From contig NZ_JAACKC010000001.1 of the NCBI RefSeq assembly GCF_009939195.1, positions 179,665-243,664 of the forward strand: DNA of 64,000 nucleotides, given 5' to 3'. Position numbers and translations under genes: made by a program. Source of the DNA: Acinetobacter kanungonis. Lineage in GTDB: Bacteria > Pseudomonadota > Gammaproteobacteria > Pseudomonadales > Moraxellaceae. This document shows, in pieces, positions 24,979 through 35,208 of the stretch. Every line of letters begins with the position of its first letter. The stretch's first letter is position 1. The notes under the pieces were generated by a model. It was not told where the DNA came from and did no database searches. It saw nothing but the letters and a program-made list of their open reading frames with translations.

Positions 24979-25878
24979 ATGGATGCTGGATTGATTACCG
25001 TTGTTTTGCCATTAGCCTTGGCAATTGTCATGATGGGTTTGGGCTTAGAACTCACCCCCAAAGATTTTGCACGTGTCACTCAACAACCCAAAGCTGTACT
25101 AATTTCACTGTTCAGCCAACTTTTTCTGCTGGTTGGTGTTGCCTTCCTGCTCTGCAAGCTCTTTGCTCTACCCCCACTACTCGCAGTCGGTTTAATGTTA
25201 TTGGCAGCTTCACCTGGTGGTAGTACCGCTAACTTATTCAGCTATTTATTTAAAGGGGATGTTGCTTTAAATATTACCCTCACCGCGATTAACTCCGTAC
25301 TTGCTGCCATAACCTTGCCATTAATTGTCAATTTCTCCATCAATCATTTTATGAATGATGGACAACAAATCAGCCTACAGTTCAGCAAAATTATTCAGGT
25401 GTTTAGCATCATTATTGTACCTGTCTGCATAGGCATGCTGATTCGTCATTTTGCCCCAAATTTCACCCACAAGATGAACAAGCCTGTCCGTATCTTTGCA
25501 GTGGTATTCTTGGTTCTGATTATCATCGCTGCCTTTATTAAAGAGCGCGCGCACATCATGGAATATTTTGCGCAAATTGGTGCGGCAACCATCCTGTTCT
25601 GTATCATCAGCCTGACCATTGGTTATTTTGTACCGCGTCTAATGGGTGTACATACCACTCAAGCACGTGCCTGTGCCTTTGAAATTGGCATCCATAACGG
25701 TACATTAGCCATGACCATTGCACTAACAGTCTTGGAAAATACTACGGTATCCATTCCAGCAGCCGTATATTCGCTCTTTATGTACATCATCGCGGCTGGC
25801 TTTGGCATGTTATTGAATAAATTTGATCGTGCCACCGCACCTGCCCATAATAACAACTCTCTGAAACTCGAATCTTAA
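24979..25878 (+). CDS. Bile acid:sodium symporter (BASS) family transporter
   Basis: The 299-residue inner-membrane protein has about ten helices. It shows the BASS landmarks: MGLGLELTPKDFARV near the N-terminus, LLAASPGGSTANLFSYLFKGDVALNITLTAINS in the first crossover region, and EIGIHNGTLAMTIAL in the second. Family members co-transport organic anions with sodium; substrates in bacteria include pantoate, pyruvate and bile acids. Neighbouring genes give no hint of the substrate. Confidence 0.88.
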   Translation: MDAGLITVVLPLALAIVMMGLGLELTPKDFARVTQQPKAVLISLFSQLFLLVGVAFLLCKLFALPPLLAVGLMLLAASPGGSTANLFSYLFKGDVALNITLTAINSVLAAITLPLIVNFSINHFMNDGQQISLQFSKIIQVFSIIIVPVCIGMLIRHFAPNFTHKMNKPVRIFAVVFLVLIIIAAFIKERAHIMEYFAQIGAATILFCIISLTIGYFVPRLMGVHTTQARACAFEIGIHNGTLAMTIALTVLENTTVSIPAAVYSLFMYIIAAGFGMLLNKFDRATAPAHNNNSLKLES

Positions 25879-25887
25879 TCAACAATC

Positions 25888-25911
25888 AGGATGCTTCGGC
25901 ATCCTTTTTTA
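25888..25911 (+). terminator. Terminator of the BASS gene
   Basis: AGGATGC-TTCG-GCATCCT followed by TTTTT; a stable UUCG tetraloop hairpin. Confidence 0.92.
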
Positions 25912-25991
25912 CAGTTATATGAAAGAGTAGCTGTCTGGACTGCACTCCGCTACAATGGGCGCTTTAGAAAAGCAAAGTTTGGGTTATCTCC

Positions 25992-26894
25992 GTGAAGTGG
26001 TTACAAATTCATATTACTGTTGATCAAGCACAAGTCGATTTTACAGAAACATTATTAAGTTCTTTGGGCGCAGTAAGCGTGACTTTGGACGATGCTGAAA
26101 ATCAAGACTTACTTGAGCCACTTCCAGGCGAAACACCGCTTTGGAATAAAGTTATTGTGACAGGCATCTATGCCCAAGAAGAAAATGAAGAAATTGATGT
26201 TGCAGCATTAGAAACCTTCATTCGTACTCAAATGCCAGATGCACCAATGCGCAGCGAATTCTTGGAAGATCAAGTTTGGGAAAGATCTTGGATGGATTAC
26301 TACGAGCCAATTCAAATTGGTGAGAAATTCTGGATTGTCCCTGAATGGTTAGAGCCACCAGAAGCAGATGCAGTTAACATTAAACTTGACCCAGGTTTAG
26401 CATTTGGTACTGGTAATCACGCAAGTACTTTCCTTTGCTTACAATGGCTTGGCAAGACCGACCTGAAAGATAAAATCGTCATCGATTACGGTTGTGGTTC
26501 AGGCATTTTGGGTGTTGCAGCTTTACTTTTAGGCGCGAAAAAAGTCTATGCAACAGATATTGACCCACAAGCAGTCTTGGCTACGCAACAAAACGCCGAT
26601 TTAAATGGTGTACTCGACAAGATCTTTGTGGGCTTACCAGATGAATTTAACGAAACTTTCGGCAGCCAAAAAGCTGATGTTTTGGTTGCAAATATTTTAG
26701 CGGGTCCGCTCATGGCACTTGCACCAGAGTTTGCAACTTTAACCAAATCTGAGGCAGAGTTCGCACTTGCAGGCGTAATTGAAGAGCAAGTTGCTGATGT
26801 TTCTAGTATTTACTCAGAGTTTTTTGATATATTAGACGTTGAGAAACGTGAAGAAAACTGGTGCCGTATCTCAGGCAAACGCCACAAAATCTAA
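25992..26894 (+). CDS. prmA: Ribosomal protein L11 methyltransferase
   Basis: The 300-residue cytosolic methyltransferase starts with GTG at 25992. It has the N-terminal substrate domain ([19 protein letters not shown]), then the [15 protein letters not shown] motif and the SAM-binding [14 protein letters not shown], with [12 protein letters not shown] further on. It trimethylates lysines and the N-terminus of ribosomal protein L11. The prmA/zinc-ribbon/fis order is common in gammaproteobacteria. Confidence 0.96.
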   Translation: MKWLQIHITVDQAQVDFTETLLSSLGAVSVTLDDAENQDLLEPLPGETPLWNKVIVTGIYAQEENEEIDVAALETFIRTQMPDAPMRSEFLEDQVWERSWMDYYEPIQIGEKFWIVPEWLEPPEADAVNIKLDPGLAFGTGNHASTFLCLQWLGKTDLKDKIVIDYGCGSGILGVAALLLGAKKVYATDIDPQAVLATQQNADLNGVLDKIFVGLPDEFNETFGSQKADVLVANILAGPLMALAPEFATLTKSEAEFALAGVIEEQVADVSSIYSEFFDILDVEKREENWCRISGKRHKI

Positions 26895-26913
26895 CTATCT
26901 AAATTAAAAAACT

Positions 26914-27795
26914 ATGAGTGAAAAGCAAACCAGCTGTCCTGAGTGTCTAACAATTTATCGAGTCTCCGTGGCTCAACTGACTGTTGCTCAGGGCATGGTT
27001 TGTTGCCCAAAGTGTTCCACCACGTTTAATGCGTTAACGCATTTGGTCAATCAACCCTTCGGTCAGCTTGCAACCTATCCTTCTTCAGAAGATTATTTTG
27101 ATGCGCCTGCTCAGAACGAAGATTTTCGTCCGCAAATGACTAGTATTACGTTTGAACATTCATTATCGAATCGTCAACAGCTCCTCGAAATCTTTGACCG
27201 TAAAATTGAACACTCCAATATTGATTTAAAGACTTATTTAAACAACCTCAATTATTTTAGTACTGACCCAATTGGCAACTTCCCTGCGCTGAACTTGGCA
27301 GACAAAGATGTTGAGCGTAAACCACGTAGTCCTGCGTACTATGTCATGTGGGGTATGATTAATGTTGCTTTAATTCTTTTATTGTTATTCCAATTCTTCT
27401 GGTTTAATCCACATTATTTAAGAAGCAGCCCAGCTTTGGCAGCAAGTTTTAACCAAGCTTGTGCATTATTTAAATGTGAATTCTTGCAAGCAAACTATAG
27501 CCAGCTTGCCATCAACAAAGCCAAAGTTAGACGCATTGGTAAAAAAGAGACACTATTTACTGGTGAATTGGTCAATTCACATGACAAGAGCTTGCCTTTA
27601 CCAATAATTAAAGTGACTTTAAAAGATCAAGGTGTCGAAACAGGCAGCTACAACCTACAACCAAATGAATATTTGGCGGACAGCTTGGTCGGTATTCAAC
27701 GTATTCCACAGAAAAGACCATTTAAAATTCATTTTGAGCTTCCAGTCGACCGAAAAAGCTTTGATGACTATCGTTTAGAAATCGTTGGACCTTAA
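26914..27795 (+). CDS. Zinc-ribbon membrane protein with DUF3426 domain
   Basis: The 293-residue protein starts with an MJ0042-type zinc ribbon (CPECLTIYRVS then CCPKCSTTFNALTH). A long linker follows, then one membrane helix at about residues 145-165 (MWGMINVALILLLLFQFFWF) and a C-terminal DUF3426 periplasmic domain with the typical LKDQGVETGSYNLQPNEYL region. It follows prmA by 19 bases. The function of the family is unknown; the position between prmA and fis is conserved in Acinetobacter. Confidence 0.85.
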   Translation: MSEKQTSCPECLTIYRVSVAQLTVAQGMVCCPKCSTTFNALTHLVNQPFGQLATYPSSEDYFDAPAQNEDFRPQMTSITFEHSLSNRQQLLEIFDRKIEHSNIDLKTYLNNLNYFSTDPIGNFPALNLADKDVERKPRSPAYYVMWGMINVALILLLLFQFFWFNPHYLRSSPALAASFNQACALFKCEFLQANYSQLAINKAKVRRIGKKETLFTGELVNSHDKSLPLPIIKVTLKDQGVETGSYNLQPNEYLADSLVGIQRIPQKRPFKIHFELPVDRKSFDDYRLEIVGP

Positions 27796-28186
27796 AAAAA
27801 GAAAAAACTACAAAAAAAGTAAAAAAAAAGTAAAAAAAATGCAGTTTTCTTGCTCACTTTTTCTAAGACAATGGTATCATACGCGCCACGAAAGCTTTGT
27901 GCTGCAAACTCCTCGCTATATTTCACAACAACTACTAGTTTTGCCAATGCGCTTTATTCCAGATAATGCGTAGGGTATCTATTTTTTGTTTTGATTTTGA
28001 TCAGTAACAAATATTAAATTATTGTTACGCATGTTTTTTGATCAGTATGGCAAAGTTGTGGCAAGCTAAATGTACGAGTTTTAGAACTCCTCGTTTTAGG
28101 ATCTAAAACGGAGTTCATTTATTTTTATAGACAACATTAATATACCGCTTTACCCAAGTGGTATCTGATTTTTCGGATTAATTCGC
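27796..28186 (+). promoter_or_regulatory. Structured leader and promoter region of fis
   Basis: This 391-base spacer begins with an A-rich tract (27797-27840) resembling an intrinsically bent or UP-like sequence. A TATCAT -10-like element lies near 27876. Later come hairpin-forming segments: GTTTTAGA...TCTAAAAC around 28077-28110 and ATACCGCTT-TACCC-AAGTGGTAT just before fis, followed by a short T-run. No protein-coding gene is convincing. A long untranslated leader controlling fis is likely. Confidence 0.45.
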
Positions 28187-28456
28187 ATGAATAGCAAATC
28201 TCCTATTTTTACTGCACAATCTGATGTTGCTCTACGTATTCACGTAGATCGCGCAGTTCGCCATTACTTTGCTCAATTGCAAGGCGAGCAACCTTCTCAG
28301 GTATATGACATGGTGCTAGCAGAAATGGAGAAACCTCTTTTATCTGTCGTTCTTGAGTATACACGCGGTAATCAAACGCGTGCTGCTGAGATCCTAGGAC
28401 TGAACCGTGGTACTTTACGTAAAAAGTTGAAAGCTCACGGTTTAATGAGTGAATAA
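28187..28456 (+). CDS. fis: DNA-binding protein Fis
   Basis: This 89-residue nucleoid-associated protein ends in the Fis helix-turn-helix ([26 protein letters not shown]), nearly identical to the enterobacterial one. The N-terminal part ([37 protein letters not shown]) provides the dimerisation helices. It acts in growth-phase control of stable RNA promoters and DNA topology. It sits between the DUF3426 gene and purH with its own leader and terminator. Confidence 0.95.
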   Translation: MNSKSPIFTAQSDVALRIHVDRAVRHYFAQLQGEQPSQVYDMVLAEMEKPLLSVVLEYTRGNQTRAAEILGLNRGTLRKKLKAHGLMSE

Positions 28457-28463
28457 ATGATAA

Positions 28464-28493
28464 AATGCTTGCGGCTTCCGCGGGCATTTTTTT
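28464..28493 (+). terminator. Terminator of fis
   Basis: ATGCTTGCGG-CTTC-CGCGGGCAT forms a fully paired stem (two G-U pairs) followed by eight T residues. Confidence 0.88.
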
Positions 28494-28547
28494 TACCTGC
28501 TATTTTAGCTTTTTTTGTTTTAATTCTTGATAACTGTGACGAAGATC

Positions 28548-30122
28548 ATGACCATTAAACGCGCGTTAATCTCTGTTTCCGATAAAACTGGCATTGTTGA
28601 GTTCGCTCAAAACCTTTCTGCTCTAGGGGTAGAAATTTTATCAACTGGCGGTACATATAAGTTGCTTAAAGACAACAATATCGCAGTTGTTGAAGTTTCA
28701 GAGCACACTGGTTTCCCAGAAATGATGGATGGTCGTGTAAAAACTTTACATCCGAAAATTCATGGCGGTATCTTGGCTCGTCGTGGTCTAGATGAAGCTG
28801 TAATGGCTGAACACAACATCGACGCAATTGACTTGGTGGTTGTGAACCTTTATCCATTTGCTGCAACAGTGGCTAAACCGAACTGTTCACTTGCAGATGC
28901 AATTGAGAACATCGACATCGGTGGTCCAACCATGGTTCGTGCTGCTGCGAAAAACCATGCGTCTGTTGGTATTGTTGTAAATGCATCTGACTATGACACT
29001 GTTGTTGCCGAGCTTAAAGCGAATGGCGCGTTGTCTTATGAAACTCGTTTTGATTTAGCAGTAAAAGCTTTCGAACACACTGCTCAATACGACGGCATGA
29101 TTGCTTCTTACCTTGGCGCTCGCGTAGGTAAAGCTGAAGGTGAAGCAGACAAATTTGCCCGTACCTTCAATACACAGCTTAATAAAGCACAAGATTTACG
29201 TTATGGCGAAAACCCGCATCAAGCGGCTGCGTTCTACGTTGACCCTGCTGCAACTGAAGCCTCTGTTTCAACTGCAAAACAGCTTCAAGGTAAAGAGTTG
29301 TCTTATAACAACATCGCCGACACTGATGCTGCACTTGAATGTGTAAAATCTTTTGCTAAACCAGCCTGCGTTATTGTGAAACATGCCAACCCATGTGGCG
29401 TTGCAGTTTCATTAGATGGCATTCAAGCTGCTTACGATCTTGCTTATGCAACTGACCCTGAATCTGCATTCGGTGGCATTATTGCATTCAACCGTGAACT
29501 TGATGTAGCAACTGCACAAGCAATTGTGGATCGTCAATTCGTAGAAGTCATCATTGCACCAAGCATTGCTGAAGGCGTACTTGAAGTGACTGGCGCGAAG
29601 AAAAATGTTCGCGTATTGGTTTGCGGTGAATTACCTGCGATTGATGAACGTGCTCCACAGTTAGACTACAAACGTGTCAACGGTGGTTTATTGGTTCAAG
29701 ACCAAGACTTAGGCATGATCACCAAAGATGATCTTAAAGTTGTGACCAAGCGTGCACCGACTGAACAGGAAATTGATGACATGATTTTTGCATGGAAAGT
29801 TGCAAAATATGTGAAATCAAATGCGATTGTTTATGCGAAAAACCGTCAAACGATCGGTGTAGGCGCAGGTCAAATGAGCCGCGTAAACTCAGCACGTATT
29901 GCAGCGATTAAAGCTGAACATGCTGGTTTAGTGGTTGAAGGTGCAGTTATGGCATCTGATGCATTCTTCCCATTCCGTGATGGTATTGATAATGCTGCGA
30001 AAGCGGGCATTAAATGCATTATCCAACCAGGTGGTTCAATGCGTGATGAAGAAACAATTGCAGCAGCTGATGAAGCAGGCATTGCAATGGTCTTCACTGG
30101 TATGCGTCATTTCCGTCACTAA
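28548..30122 (+). CDS. purH: Bifunctional AICAR formyltransferase/IMP cyclohydrolase
   Basis: The 524-residue enzyme has the N-terminal MGS-like IMP cyclohydrolase domain ([32 protein letters not shown]) and the C-terminal AICAR transformylase domain with the catalytic KHANPCG motif and [11 protein letters not shown]. It carries out the last two steps of purine synthesis. I chose the ATG at 28548, which aligns with the family start, over an upstream TTG. purD follows, as is usual. Confidence 0.96.
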   Translation: MTIKRALISVSDKTGIVEFAQNLSALGVEILSTGGTYKLLKDNNIAVVEVSEHTGFPEMMDGRVKTLHPKIHGGILARRGLDEAVMAEHNIDAIDLVVVNLYPFAATVAKPNCSLADAIENIDIGGPTMVRAAAKNHASVGIVVNASDYDTVVAELKANGALSYETRFDLAVKAFEHTAQYDGMIASYLGARVGKAEGEADKFARTFNTQLNKAQDLRYGENPHQAAAFYVDPAATEASVSTAKQLQGKELSYNNIADTDAALECVKSFAKPACVIVKHANPCGVAVSLDGIQAAYDLAYATDPESAFGGIIAFNRELDVATAQAIVDRQFVEVIIAPSIAEGVLEVTGAKKNVRVLVCGELPAIDERAPQLDYKRVNGGLLVQDQDLGMITKDDLKVVTKRAPTEQEIDDMIFAWKVAKYVKSNAIVYAKNRQTIGVGAGQMSRVNSARIAAIKAEHAGLVVEGAVMASDAFFPFRDGIDNAAKAGIKCIIQPGGSMRDEETIAAADEAGIAMVFTGMRHFRH

Positions 30123-30248
30123 TTTCGGATTTCGACGATAATGACTTGGTCATTCGTATCATTTAAAACAGATTTCTAAATCTTGCATAAAGTCTTCGGC
30201 ATTTCAGCAGAAGACTTTATGTCATTTCGATTCATGGAGTATGAACCG

Positions 30249-31532
30249 ATGAATATTTTAGTTTTGGGTAGCGGCGGTCGTGAACATGCATTGTCATGGA
30301 AAATCGCTCAAGATGAAAAAGTTGCCAAAGTATTCGTTGCCCCAGGTAACGCAGGTACAGCAACTGAAAATAAATGCGAAAACGTTGCTTTAGATATTCA
30401 AAACAACCCTGCAATTATTGAATTTGCCAAAAATAATTCGGTGGATTTAATTGTCGTCGGCCCAGAAGCTCCTTTGGTAAATGGCGTTGTAGATGCTTGC
30501 CGCGAAGCTGGACTTAAAATTTGGGGTCCGACTCAGTTTGCTGCACAGTTAGAAGGTTCTAAAGCCTTCGCTAAACACTTCTTAAAACGCCACAACATTC
30601 CAACTGCATTTTACGATGTATTCACTGAAGTTGATGCGGCGAAAGCCTATGTTGCTGAACATGGTGCACCAATTGTGATTAAGGCAGACGGTCTAGCTGC
30701 AGGTAAAGGTGTCATCGTTGCAATGAGCAATGAAGAAGCTTTTGCTGCCATTGATGACATGTTGGCTGGTAACAAGTTTGGTGATGCGGGTTCGCGTGTT
30801 GTGATCGAGCAATTCCTTGCTGGTGAAGAAGCCTCTTTCATTTGTATGATTGATGGCGACAACATTTTACCAATGGCAACGTCTCAAGATCACAAACGTA
30901 TCTTTGAAGGTGACCAAGGTCCAAACACTGGCGGTATGGGGGCTTACTCTCCTGCTCCAGTCGTGACACCAGATGTATTTGAACGTGTAATGGCTGAAGT
31001 CATGCGTCCAACCGTGGAAGGCATGAAAAAAGACGGTCATGTGTATACAGGCTTCTTGTATGCAGGCTTAATGATTGATGAACAAGGTCAACCACGTGTG
31101 ATCGAGTTCAACTGTCGTTTTGGCGATCCTGAAACTCAACCGATCATGATGCGTTTAAAATCTTCATTGGTGGATTTAGTTGAAGCAGGTATTGCAGGTA
31201 ACCTTCCAGCAGAAGCTGAATGGGATGAGCGTAAAACTGTAGGTATCGTACTTGCATCGAAAGGCTACCCAGAAACTTCAAGCAAAGATGATGTGATTTC
31301 TGGTTTAGACACTGAAATGACTGATGCTAAAGTTTTCCACGCAGGTACAGCAACCAATGCCAATGGTGACATTGTGACTGCAGGTGGTCGTGTACTGTGC
31401 GTAACCGCATTGGGCAACACCATTGGTGAAGCACAAGCCAAAGCTTTAGAACTTTGTGAAAAAGTGACTTTTGATGGTGTCCAATATCGTAAAGATATTG
31501 GTTACCGTGCGATTGCGCGTGAAAATGCTTAA
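30249..31532 (+). CDS. purD: Phosphoribosylamine--glycine ligase
   Basis: This ATP-grasp enzyme of about 427 residues opens with MNILVLGSGGREHALSWKI. It has the ATP-binding KADGLAAGKGVIVA and QDHKRIFEGDQGPNTGGMGAY signatures. It makes glycinamide ribonucleotide in purine synthesis. The ATG at 30249 matches the family N-terminus and has GGAG upstream; upstream in-frame codons are not conserved. It lies 126 bases after purH and is probably cotranscribed. Confidence 0.96.
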   Translation: MNILVLGSGGREHALSWKIAQDEKVAKVFVAPGNAGTATENKCENVALDIQNNPAIIEFAKNNSVDLIVVGPEAPLVNGVVDACREAGLKIWGPTQFAAQLEGSKAFAKHFLKRHNIPTAFYDVFTEVDAAKAYVAEHGAPIVIKADGLAAGKGVIVAMSNEEAFAAIDDMLAGNKFGDAGSRVVIEQFLAGEEASFICMIDGDNILPMATSQDHKRIFEGDQGPNTGGMGAYSPAPVVTPDVFERVMAEVMRPTVEGMKKDGHVYTGFLYAGLMIDEQGQPRVIEFNCRFGDPETQPIMMRLKSSLVDLVEAGIAGNLPAEAEWDERKTVGIVLASKGYPETSSKDDVISGLDTEMTDAKVFHAGTATNANGDIVTAGGRVLCVTALGNTIGEAQAKALELCEKVTFDGVQYRKDIGYRAIARENA

Positions 31533-31550
31533 TTTGCATTAACACGGCAT

Positions 31551-31578
31551 AAAAAAAACCCGCTTGTTTGCGGGTTTT
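31551..31578. terminator. Terminator of purD
   Basis: AAAACCCGC-TTGTTT-GCGGGTTTTTTT, flanked by A and T runs. Confidence 0.92.
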
Positions 31579-31630
31579 TTTATTTTTGATCTGCGCTGAA
31601 GAGCATAAAACTAAAACTTAACCATCTAAT

Positions 31631-32236
31631 TTAATTTAAAAAATTGGTCTCATTTTGATTCAATGCTTCAAGTGGCTGTGAACTTTCAACTTTAATTTTA
31701 AGCTGCCGTGGTGACATGCCAAACCACTTCTTACACGCTCGACTTAAAGTAGATTGTTCTGAAAAACCGAGTGCCGAGGTAATCTGTGTCATGGTTGCCT
31801 TAGAATCCACCAGATACTGCAAAAAAGTTGTCGCCTTAACTGATCTTTGATTTCATCAAAACTGGTTCCAGATTCGCTCAATCTTCGCTGTAAACTTCTC
31901 GGGTGCATTGCCAATATCTTCGCAACATCGACTTTATTGGCTTTAGGGCTGGATAAATTAATCCGAATCGCATGCTGTACGCGCTCGACAATTGAACCTT
32001 GTTGACTGCGAAAACTCTGTTCAAGATAACTATCAACAATTTCACGCAACCCATGATCTGCACTATTAAATTGAATATTTAGCATGCTTTTATGTAGATA
32101 CAATGCAGCACGGCTCTGCCCTTCCATGACATCTGCATTGAAAAACCGCCTATAGATATTCAGCGGTGCAATCGGATGATGCGGTAAAGCCACCTTTAGC
32201 AAGCGATATTGCTCACCACTTTGGGTAAAAGAAGTA
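31631..32236 (-). pseudogene. AraC-family regulator remnant, 5' truncated and frameshifted
   Basis: Two overlapping minus-strand frames together encode the C-terminal two thirds of an AraC-type regulator of the arabinose-binding-like (PF12625) group: SDTSFTQSGEQYRLL, then DVAKILAMHPRSLQRRLSESG (first helix-turn-helix), then TSALGFSEQSTLSRACKKWFG (second). The reading frame breaks at an A6 tract (31821-31826 on the plus strand); one more base there would join DQLRRQLF to LQYLVDSK. The N-terminal part is absent: homology stops near 32236 where a different gene remnant begins. So it is damaged twice and presumably inactive. Confidence 0.85.
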
Positions 32237-32497
32237 TCAGACCCTCATACCATCGATAAAACATGGATGAAGTCCTTTGGCTCACCAAAAGGTCCATTTG
32301 CAATCTTGGACATCATTGGAATTAACACGGTTTACAATGTCGCAAAATTACATGCAGAAGTGAACCCGATGATGGCACGCATTATGGAAAGATTGGAACA
32401 GGAATATATCAATCAAAATAAATTAGGTCTTCCTACAGGACAAGGTTTCTACAACTACCCTAACCCTGCTTATGAAGCTGCTGATTTCTTAAAATAA
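32231..32497 (+). pseudogene. 3-hydroxyacyl-CoA dehydrogenase C-terminal remnant
   Basis: About 88 codons encode the C-terminal helical domain of a 3-hydroxybutyryl/3-hydroxyacyl-CoA dehydrogenase: DPHTIDKTWMKSFGSPKGPFAILDIIGI, then a GLPTGQGFYNYPNP end typical of this family. The NAD-binding Rossmann domain (normally about 190 residues) is missing. In-frame homology runs upstream of the first ATG (32267) to about 32231, so translation from that ATG would be accidental. The left end abuts the truncated AraC gene, giving a deletion scar between two formerly divergent genes. Confidence 0.82.
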
Positions 32498-33233
32498 TCA
32501 GTATTCAAACTGCCGCACAAGATAAAGATTGAATTCAGCTAAGGTGATTAACTGTACCTATCGCCTTAGCTTTCACATATTAAGCTTTGATTCACTTTAT
32601 TCACCTCGCTTTCGCTTTATTCACTCGAATTAGACTTTAGTCTTAAATTTAATAAATATTTAGCAAGCAGAATAATCATTCATAGCCTAAAATAAACCAT
32701 AAAATTGCATAAATATTCTATAAATTCATATGCTTAAAATTTATTAATACATTCAATTTTCATCAATTATTCATTTTTCATATGTCTATTGGATAAAATC
32801 TTATAAAGCATAATTTTTCAGCACAATTAACAAATTCAACAGATTAAGTTAAAACAATATATTGTTTTTATTGTTATTTTATTTAAAACCTGCATTTTCT
32901 TTTGCGACTAAACAGATAAACATTGCATTCTTATTCACTATATCGAATATAGTTTTATTGTTATCATAGCGTAACTTTTTAAGACTTCAAAAGCTGCTTC
33001 AACAGTAATACGATGTGATTTCAATATCATAACGTGAAAATTTTGAACTTCTTAATACGAAATTATTTTGGTCTTGTTGGGATGAAGCGAATTCCTGGTT
33101 TTATTGATAGCTAGAAATCGCAAAGTACCGAATTTTTATCAGACAGTTTCATTCATCGTCATCATCGCACATTTATTTAGCTTGTCTTTATAATGCAGAT
33201 ACGATGCAGTTATGTCTGCACTAGGAAATATTC
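32498..33233. other. AT-rich 736-base spacer upstream of metQ
   Basis: The spacer is very AT-rich and holds no credible gene. It contains the metQ promoter near its right end. I see no SAM riboswitch, tRNA or recognisable mobile-element remnant; part of it may be decayed sequence linked to the neighbouring deletion scar. Confidence 0.5.
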
Positions 33234-34109
33234 ATGAAAAAGCTATTTAGCGTTTTATTGAGTGCATCTGTATTAACACTCAGTGCCTGCAGCAAACAGG
33301 AAGCTCCTGCGACTGAAGCAAAAACCGATACAGCTACAACTACTGAACAATCTGTTGTCATGGCATCTACAGGTTCTGATGCTGATATCTGGCGTTATAT
33401 TGCGACCCTACCTGAAACTAAACAGGCAGGCATCAAGCTTGAAGTTAAAAACTTTACTGACTACGTAGCAATGAACACTGCTGTAGCCAACAAAGAAATC
33501 GACATCAATGCATTCCAATCTTATGCTTACCTTGTTGCATTCAATGCCAACAACAAAGACAAGATTGCACCAGTTTCGACGACTTACCTTGAGCCAATGG
33601 GTATTTACTCAAGCAAAGTAAAAAAATTGGATGAGTTCCAAAACGGCGCGACAATTGCTATTCCAAATGACGGTGCGAACGAATCTCGTGCATTGTTATT
33701 GCTTCAATCTGCTGGTCTAGTGAAATTGAAAGATGGTTTTGATGATGTAAAAGGCACACCTGCTGACATCGTTGAAAACAGCAAAAAATTAGAGATCAAA
33801 CCAATTCAAATGGCGACTGCGGTTCGTGTGAAAGACGAAGTTGATGCAATTGTATTGGGCAACACTTTGGCAATGGAAGGTGGTTTAAACGTATTGAAAG
33901 ATGCGGTTTTCTATGAGCCAATCGACCAAAGCACTAAAATGAACGTGAACATTTTGGCTGTTGCTGAATCTCGTAAAGATGATCCTATCTTGAAAAAAGT
34001 GGGTGAGCTTTACCACACTAAAGCTGTAGAACAATATGTTCAAGAACACTTTGGTGGCACTAAAATTGATGTAAACAAACCTGTTAGCTATCTTACAGAA
34101 AGCAAATAG
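33234..34109 (+). CDS. metQ: D/L-methionine ABC transporter binding lipoprotein
   Basis: The 291-residue NlpA-family protein has a lipoprotein signal peptide (LSASVLTLSAC, Cys at about residue 19) and the MetQ fold: LKNFTDYVAMNTAVANKEIDINAFQS, IAPVSTTYLEPMGIYS and IAIPNDGANESRALLLLQSAGL. It binds methionine in the periplasm and delivers it to MetNI, encoded directly downstream. metQ first in the operon, instead of last as in E. coli, is common in this genus. Confidence 0.92.
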   Translation: MKKLFSVLLSASVLTLSACSKQEAPATEAKTDTATTTEQSVVMASTGSDADIWRYIATLPETKQAGIKLEVKNFTDYVAMNTAVANKEIDINAFQSYAYLVAFNANNKDKIAPVSTTYLEPMGIYSSKVKKLDEFQNGATIAIPNDGANESRALLLLQSAGLVKLKDGFDDVKGTPADIVENSKKLEIKPIQMATAVRVKDEVDAIVLGNTLAMEGGLNVLKDAVFYEPIDQSTKMNVNILAVAESRKDDPILKKVGELYHTKAVEQYVQEHFGGTKIDVNKPVSYLTESK

Positions 34110-34125
34110 TAATATAATGCTGCAA

Positions 34126-34160
34126 ACAAAACAGGCAAAGTAACTTTTGCCTGTTTTTTC
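34126..34160 (+). terminator. Intra-operon terminator or attenuator between metQ and metN
   Basis: AAACAGGCAAA and TTTTGCCTGTTTTTT form a stem with a short loop and T-run, 23 bases before the metN start. It probably lets metQ mRNA exceed metNI mRNA, or stabilises its 3' end. Confidence 0.75.
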
Positions 34161-34182
34161 ATTTTGTACAGTTTTTGACGCT

Positions 34183-35208
34183 ATGATTGAATTTAAAGAC
34201 ATCTCAAAACACTACGAGCTCAAAGGTCAAACCATACGTGCTCTGGATAACATTAACCTGACGATTCCAGATGGCAGTATCTTTGGCATTATTGGCTATA
34301 GTGGTGCAGGTAAAAGTACCTTAATCCGTCTGATTAATTTGCTTGAACGTCCAACGCAAGGTCAGGTCATTATCCGTGACACCGACTTCACTGCTTTGGA
34401 TGCACGTTCATTACGTCAAGAACGTGCAAATATAGGCATGATTTTCCAGCACTTCAATTTACTGCAAACCAAAACGGTGGCAGCCAATATTGAAATGCCG
34501 CTCAAGCTCTTGGGCTTTTCCAAAGCTGAACGCGAAAAACGTCTGAATGAATTGCTTGAATTTATCGATCTCAAGCATAAAAAAGATGCTTATCCAGATG
34601 AACTTTCAGGTGGTCAAAAACAGCGTGTCGGTATTGCACGTGCCTTGGCGAATCATCCGAAAATCCTACTTTGTGATGAAGCAACCTCTGCACTCGATCC
34701 ACAAACCACCAAGTCGGTTTTGGCTTTGCTGAAAAAGATCAACCAAGAACAAGGCATTACCATTGTCATGGTGACGCATGAAATGGATGTGATTGAATCG
34801 GTCTGCGACTATGTGGCAGTCATGGAACAAGGCAAAGTGATTGAAACAGGTCCGACGCTGGATATTTTCAGTCAGCCGCAACATCCGACCACCAAAAACT
34901 TTATTCAAACGGTATTACAGCAGCAATTGCCAATCAATATTCTGAAGAATTTAGAAAACCAAAATCAGCACAGTATTTATAGCCTGCAATTCTTGGGTAC
35001 TTCAGCACAAGAAACCGTAGTGCAAGCCGCAATTAAACAATTTGATATCAGCTTGAATATCTTGTTTGCCAACATGACCGAAATTAATGGTTCAGTGATT
35101 GGACAGATGTTTATTCAGTTATTGGGTGATCCAAACATCATTCAAGACGCCATTGCATTCTTTGAACAGCACGGCGTGAAAGTTGAACAATCTGGAGTCT
35201 GCGAATGA
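34183..35208 (+). CDS. metN: Methionine ABC transporter ATP-binding protein
   Basis: This protein of about 341 residues starts MIEFKDISKHYELKGQ. It carries Walker A GYSGAGKST, signature LSGGQKQR, Walker B ILLCDEATSALD and the H-loop VMVTHEMDV. The C-terminal NIL regulatory domain (YSLQFLGTSAQETVVQ onward), which binds methionine and inhibits transport, is present. It overlaps metI by four bases. Confidence 0.94.
   Translation: MIEFKDISKHYELKGQTIRALDNINLTIPDGSIFGIIGYSGAGKSTLIRLINLLERPTQGQVIIRDTDFTALDARSLRQERANIGMIFQHFNLLQTKTVAANIEMPLKLLGFSKAEREKRLNELLEFIDLKHKKDAYPDELSGGQKQRVGIARALANHPKILLCDEATSALDPQTTKSVLALLKKINQEQGITIVMVTHEMDVIESVCDYVAVMEQGKVIETGPTLDIFSQPQHPTTKNFIQTVLQQQLPINILKNLENQNQHSIYSLQFLGTSAQETVVQAAIKQFDISLNILFANMTEINGSVIGQMFIQLLGDPNIIQDAIAFFEQHGVKVEQSGVCE

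Noticed and set aside
31789-32202. Intact 137-residue AraC-like gene
   Set aside because: The C-terminal helix-turn-helix continues in another frame after an A6 tract, and the N-terminus is missing; treated as one pseudogene.
32267-32497. Free-standing 76-residue gene
   Set aside because: Homology to 3-hydroxyacyl-CoA dehydrogenase continues in frame upstream of the ATG, showing it is a truncated remnant.
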